A stretch of 64,000 nucleotides of DNA from Kaistella jeonii (GCF_000812865.1 NZ_JSYL01000004.1:202795-266794), one strand, 5' to 3'; numbered from the stretch's first letter, positions 38,001-47,545 are shown. Notes: generated from the sequence alone by a model not told the origin. Program-made: numbers and translations.

Positions 38001-38309
38001 CCATGAGACATTAATTCCACCATATCCTGAAGTATCAATAGTAAGTTCCACGTAAGCCCCTTCATCAGTTGTATTTAACACTCTACTTCCATTTGTTCCA
38101 TTCGTGTAAGAAGGAACAGTTTGCATTCCGGACGAATTGTAGTATTTTAGTGAAGGAGCTCCGATGGCTCCTGCATTCGGATTTAAATTATCGGTAAAAT
38201 CATAAGTGGCCAATGTAGTTTGAGCTTGAGAAATCATGGAAATAAGTAATCCCATATAAAGGAATTTTCTCCCAAATTCTGCAAAGAAATTGTAGTAAGT
38301 AATTTTCAT
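35040..38309 (-). CDS. Secreted T9SS protein with choice-of-anchor-D-like domain
   Basis: A 1089-residue protein with a hydrophobic signal (FLYMGLLISMISQAQ). A later internal Met (MGLLISMISQAQ) would give a shorter signal. Residues from about 215 to 315 look like a choice-of-anchor D/ASPM-type beta domain (FRIQNNGAAVLNISAINFTG, FTVRFNPSSDGKSSALLNIF). A beta-sandwich with WLIDDVIV follows. From about 610 comes the shared module (ESDGNLIQND, NQYNYLGTPVAFQTGESYK, YFWDNNGNTQFEQQGSGYNG) and a T9SS tail ending MTRKIRK. Probably surface exposed. No enzymatic motif was seen. Confidence 0.87.
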   Translation of the reverse strand: MKITYYNFFAEFGRKFLYMGLLISMISQAQTTLATYDFTDNLNPNAGAIGAPSLKYYNSSGMQTVPSYTNGTNGSRVLNTTDEGAYVELTIDTSGYGGINVSWYGEVNYGFLNQGDWDLYANTGSGYGTSLLTMDLFNFIVFFSDARTENFTLDSAADNNSTVKIKIKCDNINSNIRLDKLVITSRSPKINVFGYNTTNVLTQIPVNSPAATIYGTDFGMVITSSITPTGYSDRVFRIQNNGAAVLNISAINFTGLNAADFSIFGALPTTVNSLGGTKDFTVRFNPSSDGKSSALLNIFSNADPSPYSYYLEGRGASCRSEDLPFKNNTMESGIQSLSSIADGTSTFNKVSGYSRNSTASNSNNLGGGGTRLYGPGGDNANYNLFTSSNSSWYIRGETSTVNFGPVDVTNEKGVSISFNLAAFSSSSGTTFNNNDVVKLEVLDPITNSWSTEVEIRGNNNGTAKNSRFSFNSGSYLEGTYDGNNLPIGGPVKNSAVKLKLLSSSNFTNLAFRITAASNTTAKVWLIDDVIVSTANAIFKTYTGTGLTGWKNSANNDTPAPIIEEKAIINADFTGDLTACECEVLPTKSVVINPGNVVRLENKLNNNGSFIIESDGNLIQNDNTAINSGDIISKRDIKISTLRNQYNYLGTPVAFQTGESYKTIFPGSTTTVLYHNQATNTFLNSSGANIPGRGSAVKEPVVSITIPFTALATTAQYKGIPQNGEILLGVINSNTAVATFGYNLVSNPYASNIDLRKLYDINGGKTDSTKVFSPNIGATFYFWDNNGNTQFEQQGSGYNGQSYALFNVLTGSNGTGTIAASGTKMPTKIVKVGQGFMTKSLIANYNFKFNNSIRTNDTSPTDFLGKSASTVQDDRYWLRMTAPSGITSTIAIVHYPGGNNLFGVEDSRSMGGSDIIYSMAEDEKVSINGRSSLVNTDIIPLGSKHFVNGNYVIAIDTAEGIFANGQNIYLKDKQTGIITNLSQGTYTFSAIAGESTGRFEISYQPETVLATDSKVKETFVVYRNGNEFVAQSSGQNITDLQLFDAGGRLILQRKGSQKELRFPADRLLEGMFVVKVTLKSGEIMTRKIRK

Positions 38310-38425
38310 CGTAAGTGTATTTGTGTGGATATAAAATTACGATAAGCGTAGAAAATAATATAGGGTGAAAACACCCTTTCATAAAATTATAGCAACATAA
38401 TCTGCAATCGGTTAATCCTCAAAAG

Positions 38426-38454
38426 AAAAAAGCCAGACTATTGTCTGGCTTTTT
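38426..38454 (-). terminator. Intrinsic terminator of the 560-aa T9SS gene
   Basis: A perfect stem of about 12 bp, AAAAAGCCAGAC/GTCTGGCTTTTT with a 4-base loop, 23 bp past the stop at 38478. The same GCCAGAC/GTCTGGC stem recurs after the 1421-aa gene, so the two 3' ends are probably duplicated together. Confidence 0.88.
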
Positions 38455-38477
38455 AAAGGATTTCTGTACAGTTGTAT

Positions 38478-40160
38478 TTATCTGATGATCTTTTTTATCA
38501 TCACTTTTCCATCAAGGGTAATTTTCAAAATATACACGCCATTGGGTAAGGTAGAAGCATCTAAAACAGCCTGTTTGCGATTGGGTTTTACTATTTTTAT
38601 TAATTTACCCACGGCATCGAACATTTCAACCTCATCGATTTTCTTACTTTCAGATCTTACGGTAAAATTGGTGCCATCTCGATAAACGATGATCTCGTCT
38701 TTATGTGAATTCGTCGTCGACAAGATCGTTTCAGGTTGATAAACAATCTCAAACCTGCCAGAACTTTCTCCCGCGTTGACTTCAAAGCGATAATTTTCTT
38801 CACTCAGATTGGTGAAGATACCCGTTTGCTTGTCTTTCAAGTAAATGTTTTGACCATTGGCGAAAATACCTTCGGTTGTTTCAAGACCTATGATATAGGT
38901 ATCACTCACAAAATGCTGTGTTCCTAGGAGAATAATATCCGTAATTGCCATACTGCTTCTTCCGTCGATGGCTAATTTTTCATTTTCTACCATGCTGTAG
39001 AGAGCATCTGAACCGCCCATTGAGCGGGAGTCTTCCGGTCCGAATAAGTTGTTTCCACCCGGATAGTGAACAATTGCAATTGTTGAAGTAATTCCGGAGG
39101 GTGCTGTCATTTTCAGCCAGTACCGATCGTCCTGAATAGCAGAGGCGCCTTTTCCCAGAAAATCAGTAGTCGAAGTCTCATTAGTTCTAATACTGTTGTT
39201 AAATTTAAAATTGTAACCGGCAAGTAAAGATCTCGTCATAAAACCCTGACCTACTTTTACAATATTGGATGGGATTTTGGAGGAGAGGGTTGATTGAGTT
39301 CCCGTGCCGGCTGGACCCGTGAGAACGTTGAAGAGTGCATAAGCCTGACCTTCATAACTACTTCCCTGCTGTTGAAATTGTTTATTCCCGTTATTATTCC
39401 AAAAATAAAAGGTAGCCGATATATTTGGAGAAACTATCTGGGACTCAGCAAGGCCTGTTTTTCCACCATTGATCTCGTACAATTTTAGCAGGTCAATATT
39501 GGATGCGTAAGGATTTCCTACTAAATTGTAACCTAATATGGTAAGAGAGGTATTGCTGTTGGCAATTGGTAAAATAATTTCGCCACTTTGGGGAACGCCT
39601 TTATATTGGGCGGTTGTTTTCCCTCCGGTGAGTATGGTGCTGACTGGTGGTTCTTTTACGGCAGATCCCCGACCTGCAATATTAGCACCAGAGGATGGTA
39701 GAAAAGTATTTGTTGCCTGATTGTGATAAAGCACCGTGGTGTTTGTAGAATTGGGGAAAATTGTTTTGTAGCTCTGTCCTGCAGCGAAAGCAACAGGGGA
39801 ACCCAGATAATTATATTGTTTCCTTTCTGCGTCGATGGTAAAAACCCGTTCGGAAATAAGGTTTCCGGAATTGGTATTTGCATCATTGATCTGGATAAGA
39901 TTAGCATCGGATTCTATAATAAAGTTCGTCCCATCTCCCAGGTTTGTGATTTTATCCTTTACAGTAATTAATGCAGTTGTAAAAACTTTGATGGAGCCAG
40001 TCCCTTCAATTTTAAGGGTTCCGTCTTCACCAGGAAGCAGATCGCTTTTATCAGAAACCACCGAAGATTCAGCGGCTGCTTTTTCAATAACAACCTGTTT
40101 TTGAGAATAGGTCATTATAGCTAAGAAGACTGCACAAAGAATGGGTAATTGTTTTTTCAT
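38478..40160 (-). CDS. Minimal T9SS protein made almost only of the shared C-terminal module
   Basis: A 560-residue protein with a short signal (MKKQLPILCAVFLAIMTYSQ). It has only about 60 residues of unique sequence before the shared module starts (FIIESDANLIQIND). The module then runs through RKQYNYLGSPVAFAAGQSYK, SSGANIAGRGSAVKEPP, YFWNNNGNKQFQQQGSSYEG, GGSDALYSMVENEKLAIDGR and IYLKDKQTGIFTNLS to the T9SS tail (NGVYILKITLDGKVMIKKII). It defines the module as about 480 residues and shows it can exist without the large N-terminal domains. It may be a shortened derivative of a larger neighbour. Confidence 0.87.
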   Translation of the reverse strand: MKKQLPILCAVFLAIMTYSQKQVVIEKAAAESSVVSDKSDLLPGEDGTLKIEGTGSIKVFTTALITVKDKITNLGDGTNFIIESDANLIQINDANTNSGNLISERVFTIDAERKQYNYLGSPVAFAAGQSYKTIFPNSTNTTVLYHNQATNTFLPSSGANIAGRGSAVKEPPVSTILTGGKTTAQYKGVPQSGEIILPIANSNTSLTILGYNLVGNPYASNIDLLKLYEINGGKTGLAESQIVSPNISATFYFWNNNGNKQFQQQGSSYEGQAYALFNVLTGPAGTGTQSTLSSKIPSNIVKVGQGFMTRSLLAGYNFKFNNSIRTNETSTTDFLGKGASAIQDDRYWLKMTAPSGITSTIAIVHYPGGNNLFGPEDSRSMGGSDALYSMVENEKLAIDGRSSMAITDIILLGTQHFVSDTYIIGLETTEGIFANGQNIYLKDKQTGIFTNLSEENYRFEVNAGESSGRFEIVYQPETILSTTNSHKDEIIVYRDGTNFTVRSESKKIDEVEMFDAVGKLIKIVKPNRKQAVLDASTLPNGVYILKITLDGKVMIKKIIR

Positions 40161-40371
40161 TGTAATTTCTTTAATTGAGTCAATACGTTTTCCAGGGCGA
40201 GCAGAATTATGAGATTGTTGAATTATAAAAAGAGGATCAAGAATCTGTAATTAAAAAAAATGTGAAAGATGCAAACAAAGGAACTTTTTAAAGGACCAAT
40301 CGTAAGAAATTAATATCTGATGTTTTAGTATAAGTCCTTATTTATTCCAGCTTTTAATTTAGAGTCATGTT

Positions 40372-41832
40372 TTATCTCATAAAGAGACTTAAAGATACTG
40401 TTAGCATATCACTAGTCCCGCTATATCTCTGAGCAAAAACCTCTACATAATCGTTTGGAGATAATTCTAATATCGATTGTATAGGAACTGCAACTACATC
40501 TAATGCATTATTTGTAAATATATATGTTTTAGAACGTTGAACAGGACTTCCATTTAAGGCAATATAAAAAACGTATATTGTGTTAGTCGCAGCAGTACCT
40601 CTAAAGGACGTTGCCGCATTTACTGTAAAAAATCTTTTCTTATTTCCTAGGTATTTTAAGCGATTGTCTACACCTCCACTTGAAGCTCTAAAAAAATCAT
40701 TTGAAACAGTTGCACCCGCGATTTTAACCGCAGTTGAAGTGGTAAGAGTAGTCTGAACTCCTGTCCCATAAGGTGAATCTAAATTGACACCGCCTACCGC
40801 AACAGCGTCGGTTTCTACAGGAATACCGGCACTACGAATATTCCACTTATTATTAAAATTATACCCAATGTAAGTATCTATAGTATAAGATTTAATATAT
40901 CCTGTAGTATTTGCACCAGTAAACACGACTGATTCTAACACTGCATCTCCAGTTATGGTTGGATTGGAAGACACGTCAAATCCAACTGCTGTACCATTTA
41001 CAGCACTAAATCCACCTTGTTTTTCAACCAATCCAAATGTACCTACTAATTTTTCAAAAGTTCCTGTATTATTTCCAAACCACCCCAAATTACTTAATAA
41101 TAACTGACTTATAGTAGAGTATGTAATTCCTGTAGTATTACCAGCAAATTGAACTATGCTTAAAAAAACTAATCCAAAACCATTTATTGTCCCAACACTG
41201 GCAGAATTCGCCACAATACAATCTCTAAATATTAAATTTTGTGCAGCGTTACCAGATAAATTAAATACATTACCTGCTGTTGCGGTAATGGTTAAACCTT
41301 TAATAGTACCGCCAGTTGCACCTTCAAATATATTTCCGGTTGCTTTCATAATTTTATCATCGCCAGAATCAATACCTTGTAGGTAAGCATTATTTAAATC
41401 TATTGGTTTATCAAAATTTACTGTACCATTAATTTCATAAAGCGTGTTGGTATTCAACAAATATTTATTGTTTCCACCAGCTACAAGTTCTGCTGCCAAT
41501 ACAGTCGCTAATACATCTGTAGATTTTATTCTTTTAAAATTTGTTCTTCCAGTGGCTTCGCTATTCATTCTCACCCAAACTCCAGGGGAACCGGTTTTGT
41601 AATGATAAAAAGATTTTAAATCAGTATCATAAACAATTAACCCATCTGCGGGAGCGGTAATTGCAGTTCGCTGAACAGTTGTCATTCTGGGGGTTAATAG
41701 ACCTTTCGGTACTGTACCATATTGAATATCCAGTGCAGCGGAAGCGTCAATGGTGGTGGTATTGATTCCGATTTGCGCAAAAGAAAAAGTACTGCACAAT
41801 AATGCTAAAAAGAGTAGTTTATATTGTCTCAT
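40372..41832 (-). CDS. Exported beta-rich protein of unknown function, no T9SS tail
   Basis: A 486-residue protein with a signal peptide (YKLLFLALLCSTFSFAQ) followed by IGINTTTIDASAALDIQYG and LLTPRMTTVQRTAITAPADG, then LIVYDTDLKSFYHYKTGSPG. This N-terminal block is common at the start of Flavobacteriia exported proteins of unknown role. The middle (about 170-320) reads like a beta-helix or beta-solenoid (GGTIKGLTITATAGNVFNLS). The C-terminus ends in VSLSLFMR without a sorting tail or the shared module, unlike every neighbour. It may be a fibre- or tail-like surface protein; function unknown. The upstream region has two palindromes around a -7 box. Confidence 0.75.
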   Translation of the reverse strand: MRQYKLLFLALLCSTFSFAQIGINTTTIDASAALDIQYGTVPKGLLTPRMTTVQRTAITAPADGLIVYDTDLKSFYHYKTGSPGVWVRMNSEATGRTNFKRIKSTDVLATVLAAELVAGGNNKYLLNTNTLYEINGTVNFDKPIDLNNAYLQGIDSGDDKIMKATGNIFEGATGGTIKGLTITATAGNVFNLSGNAAQNLIFRDCIVANSASVGTINGFGLVFLSIVQFAGNTTGITYSTISQLLLSNLGWFGNNTGTFEKLVGTFGLVEKQGGFSAVNGTAVGFDVSSNPTITGDAVLESVVFTGANTTGYIKSYTIDTYIGYNFNNKWNIRSAGIPVETDAVAVGGVNLDSPYGTGVQTTLTTSTAVKIAGATVSNDFFRASSGGVDNRLKYLGNKKRFFTVNAATSFRGTAATNTIYVFYIALNGSPVQRSKTYIFTNNALDVVAVPIQSILELSPNDYVEVFAQRYSGTSDMLTVSLSLFMR

Positions 41833-41930
41833 AAGTTGGGTAATTTATTTTCAAACGTTATTCAAAAATCATAAAAGAACAGGTTGATGAACCTAATTAT
41901 CTCCTTTTATTCAATTTTAATATATTATCA

Positions 41931-41947
41931 ACATAATCACATTATGT
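41931..41947. promoter_or_regulatory. Inverted repeat downstream of the -7 box (possible operator)
   Basis: ACATAATcacATTATGT is a perfect 7+3+7 inverted repeat. It lies 11 bp past the -7 box in the transcript direction, across the expected start of transcription of the 486-aa gene. Confidence 0.5.
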
Positions 41948-41958
41948 TATTAATTATA

Positions 41959-41966
41959 CAAAGGTA
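41959..41966 (-). promoter_or_regulatory. -7 box of the 486-aa gene
   Basis: TACCTTTG on the minus strand matches TAnnTTTG exactly. Transcription from here would give a leader of about 120 bases. No -33 TTTG is clear; the spacer region is occupied by a palindrome. Confidence 0.5.
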
Positions 41967-41977
41967 GTGAAAATAAA

Positions 41978-41991
41978 TTATGTTAACATAA
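41978..41991. promoter_or_regulatory. Palindrome upstream of the -7 box (possible operator)
   Basis: TTATGTTAACATAA is a perfect 14-bp palindrome, 11 bp upstream of the -7 box. It shares the ACATAA/TTATGT half-site with the repeat at 41931-41947, so one dimeric regulator could bind both. Confidence 0.5.
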
Positions 41992-42646
41992 GAAATATTG
42001 CATTATGGTTAAATTTACAAATTATTTTTAGTAATATATTTACGAAACTATGCAAAGCGTAGTATATCAGTAATTTGAGAATTATTGTGGTAATATTAAA
42101 ATAAGTCATCCTGCATAATAAATATTCATCATCTTATATTTTTACATGATCTACCATATAGATCGACCTGATTGACAGTGCAACTCGCAATGCTCAAGTT
42201 TTCACAGACTCATTGATACTTTCAGAGGATAGCTTCCTATTAGGACTAAATACTACAGAATTCTTATTTTTAAGTCAATGCCTCGCAAGTCAAAAATAAT
42301 ATCTTCGAAAATAGATGTGATTTTAATAGTTATAAATCAAAAAAGACGTTTTTATAAGTAAAATATACTCTCCGAACCCTCAATAATGATTATCGAAAAA
42401 GTTACACCGCAGCTACCTCTCAACGCTTACCGCATTTGATTAAAGAAGTCCTTATGTCACAGCCCTGTATCAACCCTTCGATAATTCACTGGAAGATATT
42501 CTATAAAAAAAATTATTAAAATAAGTTTGATGTAAATGATAGGAGTAGTCCAAAGAATTAGCTTTGTCTGAAACTACGTCGGACGCCAACAAAAAAGGAG
42601 AAGAATGCTCCGTTTTTTAAAATAAAATCTACGATGTCATAAAAAA
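41992..42646. other. Gap without a supported gene
   Basis: AT-rich sequence between the promoter of the 486-aa gene and the terminator of the 1421-aa gene. Base composition becomes less AT-rich near 42400-42480, and short open stretches there read like coding sequence but match no family I can name. No RNA gene is visible. Confidence 0.4.
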
Positions 42647-42673
42647 TAAAAGCCAGACAAACGTCTGGCTTTT
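42647..42673 (-). terminator. Intrinsic terminator of the 1421-aa T9SS gene
   Basis: Stem GCCAGAC/GTCTGGC with a 4-base loop and A/T runs on both sides, 28 bp past the stop at 42702. Nearly identical to the terminator at 38426-38454. Confidence 0.87.
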
Positions 42674-42701
42674 TATAATTTTCACGGTCTAAAATTAAAT
42701 T

Positions 42702-45700
42702 TTATTTGATAACTTTCTTAGAAGTAACTAGCCCCTCCTGGTTAATTTTCAAGATGTAAACACCATTAGCGAATTTCTCAGCAGAAATAAAAACTGTATT
42801 TCTATTTGCTAGTGTTTTACAGATCAACCTTCCTGCCGTATCGTAAACTTCTATATCCGTTATTTTTTTGGTTTTAGATTTTACGACAAAATCACTCCCG
42901 TCTTTGTAAACAATTAGCTGATCTTTCACTTTCCCCTCTGTGGCCAAAACCGTTTCTGGTTTGTAAATAATTTCAAACCTACCTGTACTTTCCCCTGCGT
43001 TTGCGCCGAAGGTATAATTTCCGGCACTGAGGTTCGTAATAATTCCGGTTTGATTATCTTTCAAGTAGATATTCTGACCGTTTGCGAAGATGCCTTCGGC
43101 GGTATCAATACCTATATTATAATTGCCATTTGTGAAAAATTGTGATCCTAATGGAATAACATCGGTATTTACTAAACTGGTTCTTCCATTGATGGCTACT
43201 TTTTCATTCTCGACCAAACTGTAAATAGCATCTGAACCACCCATTGATCTGGAATCTTCTGCTCCGAAGAAGTTATTTCCGCCAGGATAGTGAACCACCG
43301 TAATCGTTGAAATTATTCCAGACGGTGCGGTCATTTTTAACCAATACCGATCATCTTGAATAACAGAGTCACCCCTGCCAAGAAAATTAGGTGTTGCAGT
43401 TTCGTTAGTTCTCACGCTGTTATTGAATATAAAATTATAATTCGTTTTTAAAGATCTTGTCATAAAACCCTGCCCAACGCTCACAATTTTTGTAGGTTTT
43501 TTCGTTCCAGTTATGGACCCACTGAGAGAACCAGCTGCCGTTCCAGTTCCGTTTCCACCAGTAAGGACATTGAAAACCGCGTAAGATTGACCATTATATC
43601 CACTTCCCTGTTGTTGGAATTGCTTATTACCGCTATTATCCCAGAAATAGAAGGTCGGACTAATATCCAGGGAAGTTATTTGAGTAGGATCAGTTTTCCC
43701 GCCGTTGATATCATAGAGTTTTCTTAAATCAATATTAGATGCGTATGGATTTCCTACTAAATTGTAACCTAAAGTTGTAAGACCGGTATTGCTGTTTGCG
43801 ATTCCCAAAGTGATTTGACCATTTTGTGGAACCCCTCTAAATTGGACAGTTGTTTTTCCCCCAACAAGTGTAGTAGTTGGCAACGGTTCTTTTACGGCAG
43901 AACCCCTTCCCGGCACATTGGCGCCAGACGAAGTAGAAAAAGTATTTGTTGCCTGATTATGATAAAGTACCGCAGTATTAGTCGACCCGGGGAAAATTGT
44001 TTTGTAACTCTGTCCTGCTTCAAAAGCGACCGGTGTTCCCAAATAATTATACTGTTCCCGCGCAGCACCTATTGTAAATTCGCGTTCGGAAGTGATACTG
44101 CCGGAATTAGTTGGAAGATCATTGACTTGAATTAAATTACCATCGCTTTCAACAATGAAGTTACTTCCGGATCCCAGATTGGTAATCTCATTTTGTACCG
44201 TCAAAGTGGAATTGATACTTATTCTTAAAACCGCTCCATTTTTTACCTCACAGCTGCATGCATTGATATTTTGACCACTCGTCGTAGTGTAATCAGTTGC
44301 AAAAATTGCTTTTTTATTAATATCTGGTACACCGTCACTCCATATTCCACTCGTATAAGTTGTTGGAGCATTAATTTTAATTGTTCCAGTAGCATTAACG
44401 CTGCCGCATCCTCCACTTAATGGAATGCTATAGTTAAAAGTTCCCGAAGCTGTTGGGGTTCCGCTTAAAGTAATGACACCGCTGGAAAAATTTGATGAAA
44501 CTCCTGCGGGCAAACCAGTCGCTGCACCAATTCCGGTTGCTCCGGTAGTACTGAAAGTGATATTGATTAAAGATGTGCCTATACATAAAGCTTGACTATT
44601 GGTACCAGGTCCGGAGGTTAAAGTAGCGGAATTGATTGCGGTTATTGTTAGATCACCACTATTCATTTCGCCAATCACATTATTTGGAGAAGTATTGCTT
44701 ATCACCCGAATCCTGTATTTTGTTCCGGCAGCACTTCCACTTGGAATAGTAGCTGATATCGTTCCTGCAAGAGGTGAGGTAATATTACCAATATTTATTG
44801 GTGTGGAAAAACTTCCGAAAGCATCAGACAATTGCGCTGCAAAAGTATTTGCAGCGACATAAGTTCCAATTATTGTATAAGGTACTGAAACACTTGTGCC
44901 TGCACAAAATGGGGAACCCGATATTGCACCTGTACGAATCCCATTTTTTCTACCAAAAGTAAAAAACATGTTGGTTCCAATTGCTAGAGAATTTGTTATT
45001 CCATTCGCGCCAACTGTTCCATCTAAAGAAGCATAAGTTCCATTAGCAACTGTACTGCTTGCAATGACATCGAATGGAGAAATTGAAGTAGGTCTTGATA
45101 ATGAAACCAAACTATTCGTAAAAGTCCCGGTAGTTGTAAGTGACCAATATTCTGTATTACTTAGACCACCAACATTAGTATAATTTGCCGCTCCACCACA
45201 ATTAGAATCGAAAGCTTCTACTTGTGCAGTGGTTCCTGTTGTACCCTTTGTATTTAAAACAAAAGGTAAATAAGTGCTTCCTTTTCCCACGGGAAACGCA
45301 TAAGAAACATTTGAAGTAGTTGCCCATTTAATGGGACCACTTACAAAAGAAGTTGCGGTTCCATTAGAAGCACCAGTATTGGACTTATTTGTAATATTTA
45401 GAAAATTTATTGGAGTTGTATTTAAAATACCGTTCGACATGGTAAGTGTATTCGCCACATCAATTGGTGCACTATTCGTCCAGCTTCCACCTACTCCATT
45501 AAAGGTTAAATTGTAAAATTTTCCTCCTGGTCCAGATAAAGTTCCAGTTATAGTTTGAAGAGAATTACCCACAAAATTTACGGTAGAACTTGTTCCTGCG
45601 GTAAAAGTTTTACTATTGATCCAGTTGCCACTGATATTTATAGTTTGTGGTCCGGTAGTACTACAGGTATAAGCATTTGCTCCCGTAGCATTAATAGTTA

Positions 45701-46967
45701 GATTCCCGATGTTTGCAATACCACCTTTGTGATTGAAAATTCCTGTTCTTGTTCCGTTTCCAATATTTAAAGCGTCGGTATTAATAATTCCTGAATCAAG
45801 ATTCAGAGTTCCTGATGCTGCCAAATCATAACCAACATTTAAACCACCTGTCACATTTAATGTTCCTCCGTTTACCAATAAAGTCCCACCCGCTACAAGC
45901 ACACCACCATTTGCAGTTACGGTATTGCTTCCTGTTGCAAATGTTCCGCCAGAAACATTAAAAGAGGGCCAAAAATTATCATTAATAACCACCGGTCCAA
46001 CTGCTGATATAATACCGGTAGTGTTGTTCATTGTTAAAATACTTAGTGCAGCCGTCCCAGTTTTTATGGTTTTACCACCAGTATTCATCTGTAGATGAGA
46101 TCTTGCCACCCCACTATATGAAAAAGCTCCATCTATTGTTAAATTACCACCTACAAGTAATAATTTACCTGCACTATCCCAGTTAACGTTATGCGTTAAT
46201 GTTCCTGTATTTGCTACTGCAAGATTATTCCCAATGTTATAATTGGCATCAGTAGCTGTTAAAATTAAATTCCCTTTACTAATGGTTAAATCGTTGGCAA
46301 CTGAAAAAGCTGTTCCTGTACTATTTTTATTGCCAATCTCGCTTATCAAAAGATTATAATAAGTATAAGATTCTAAAGCTTGTTCACTATTTCCGTTGTA
46401 TTCGACTGTACCAGTTGATGGAATTAAAGTTCCACTACTCATATCCCCACCAACTCTCAGTAGACCTGCACCAGTGAACTTTACAAAATCATTAACATCA
46501 CCCATGGCTACATTTCCTGCAACAGTTACTGTTCCTGTCGAAAGTGTAATACCTGAATTCCTATTATTACTACCGGTAGCAGTTATATTAATTGAGCCAC
46601 AAGAAAATATATTTGCACCTACATTAATAAGCTTATTATCACCACTACCTGTACCAGCACCAATTGTTACAAGTCCTGAAACATTTAATGATTTTCCTGT
46701 ATTAATTGTAATTGCATTTGAATTATTACCTGAATTTATAACAAGTGTTTTGCAAACTGCTGCCGTATTTACTGTTACAGTATAATTATTAGGTATAACG
46801 ACATCATGCGCAGAATTTGGCACTAAATTTAAAGACCAGTTTCTATAATCATCCCAATTATTACTTTTACTTCCATCCCATGTATTTGTTTGCGCAAATG
46901 CAAAGGCAGAAATTAAAAGCAGCAATACAATCCAGCTTTTTCTAAAAATAAAGTATTTTTTTTTCAT
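42702..46967 (-). CDS. Large secreted T9SS protein with beta-solenoid N-terminal part
   Basis: A 1421-residue protein with a signal peptide (WIVLLLLISAFAFAQ). Directly after it, TNTWDGSKSNNWDDYRNWSL and HDVVIPNNYTVTVNTAA are typical of Bacteroidota surface proteins whose next several hundred residues form a repetitive solenoid (KTLVINSGNN, GTVTVAGNVAMGD, GGTLNVTGGLNVG). Ig-like or putative-binding segments follow (about 690-930). The shared module starts near residue 940 (FIVESDGNLIQVND, REQYNYLGTPVAFEAGQSYK, GGSDAIYSLVENEKVAINGR). The T9SS tail ends LVTSKKVIK. Likely an adhesin-like surface protein. Confidence 0.87.
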   Translation of the reverse strand: MKKKYFIFRKSWIVLLLLISAFAFAQTNTWDGSKSNNWDDYRNWSLNLVPNSAHDVVIPNNYTVTVNTAAVCKTLVINSGNNSNAITINTGKSLNVSGLVTIGAGTGSGDNKLINVGANIFSCGSINITATGSNNRNSGITLSTGTVTVAGNVAMGDVNDFVKFTGAGLLRVGGDMSSGTLIPSTGTVEYNGNSEQALESYTYYNLLISEIGNKNSTGTAFSVANDLTISKGNLILTATDANYNIGNNLAVANTGTLTHNVNWDSAGKLLLVGGNLTIDGAFSYSGVARSHLQMNTGGKTIKTGTAALSILTMNNTTGIISAVGPVVINDNFWPSFNVSGGTFATGSNTVTANGGVLVAGGTLLVNGGTLNVTGGLNVGYDLAASGTLNLDSGIINTDALNIGNGTRTGIFNHKGGIANIGNLTINATGANAYTCSTTGPQTINISGNWINSKTFTAGTSSTVNFVGNSLQTITGTLSGPGGKFYNLTFNGVGGSWTNSAPIDVANTLTMSNGILNTTPINFLNITNKSNTGASNGTATSFVSGPIKWATTSNVSYAFPVGKGSTYLPFVLNTKGTTGTTAQVEAFDSNCGGAANYTNVGGLSNTEYWSLTTTGTFTNSLVSLSRPTSISPFDVIASSTVANGTYASLDGTVGANGITNSLAIGTNMFFTFGRKNGIRTGAISGSPFCAGTSVSVPYTIIGTYVAANTFAAQLSDAFGSFSTPINIGNITSPLAGTISATIPSGSAAGTKYRIRVISNTSPNNVIGEMNSGDLTITAINSATLTSGPGTNSQALCIGTSLINITFSTTGATGIGAATGLPAGVSSNFSSGVITLSGTPTASGTFNYSIPLSGGCGSVNATGTIKINAPTTYTSGIWSDGVPDINKKAIFATDYTTTSGQNINACSCEVKNGAVLRISINSTLTVQNEITNLGSGSNFIVESDGNLIQVNDLPTNSGSITSEREFTIGAAREQYNYLGTPVAFEAGQSYKTIFPGSTNTAVLYHNQATNTFSTSSGANVPGRGSAVKEPLPTTTLVGGKTTVQFRGVPQNGQITLGIANSNTGLTTLGYNLVGNPYASNIDLRKLYDINGGKTDPTQITSLDISPTFYFWDNSGNKQFQQQGSGYNGQSYAVFNVLTGGNGTGTAAGSLSGSITGTKKPTKIVSVGQGFMTRSLKTNYNFIFNNSVRTNETATPNFLGRGDSVIQDDRYWLKMTAPSGIISTITVVHYPGGNNFFGAEDSRSMGGSDAIYSLVENEKVAINGRTSLVNTDVIPLGSQFFTNGNYNIGIDTAEGIFANGQNIYLKDNQTGIITNLSAGNYTFGANAGESTGRFEIIYKPETVLATEGKVKDQLIVYKDGSDFVVKSKTKKITDIEVYDTAGRLICKTLANRNTVFISAEKFANGVYILKINQEGLVTSKKVIK

Positions 46968-47545
46968 CGTGTGTTTTATGTTTTTTAAAATCTAATAAGA
47001 ACAAGTATTTAAAATCTAACCTTATTGATTAGATATTTTAATCGGTAATGCAATTTCTAAGAAGTCTATTGAGTGCAAATTCACATTCTTAAAAATACAG
47101 TTGGCAAAGCTACTATTTTATAATGAAATACAGACGGCGCTTTGACCTGTTGAATCAAGCTACACATACTAATATTCAATGCTTTAATAAATATTTTATT
47201 AAAATTATTGCCTTTATTTAAATTATTAATATTACGAATATCATAACATATATGCATTAATATCTATAATATGAAATACATAATTACATATTTATCGAAA
47301 AGCATTATTTATATAGGTAATTGTTTATTAAAAGATAATAGACCATTTGAATAATACGGACTAGATATCTGGCCATTTTCCTTACCTGAGAATGGTAAAA
47401 TTTAATGACCGTCCGAGTAGGTGATTTTGTAATTTGTAAGTGCACCTTGACCAAAGGTGAATTATTTTCCGCAATTTGTTTTATTGTCTTATTTTAAGGC
47501 AATAATATTTTTACGGAGTGTGGGTCTTTGGATTTCTCAATTAAA
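46968..47545. other. Gap without a supported gene
   Basis: AT-rich spacer between the 1421-aa start and the 2388-aa gene's terminator. A direct repeat TTAAAATCTAA occurs twice within about 45 bp of the 1421-aa start codon and could be regulatory. No exact TAnnTTTG box was found near the start codon. Confidence 0.4.

Noticed and set aside
42400..42490. Possible gene remnant in the gap before the 1421-aa gene
   Set aside because: Slightly higher GC and a short open stretch only; no recognisable domain in any frame.
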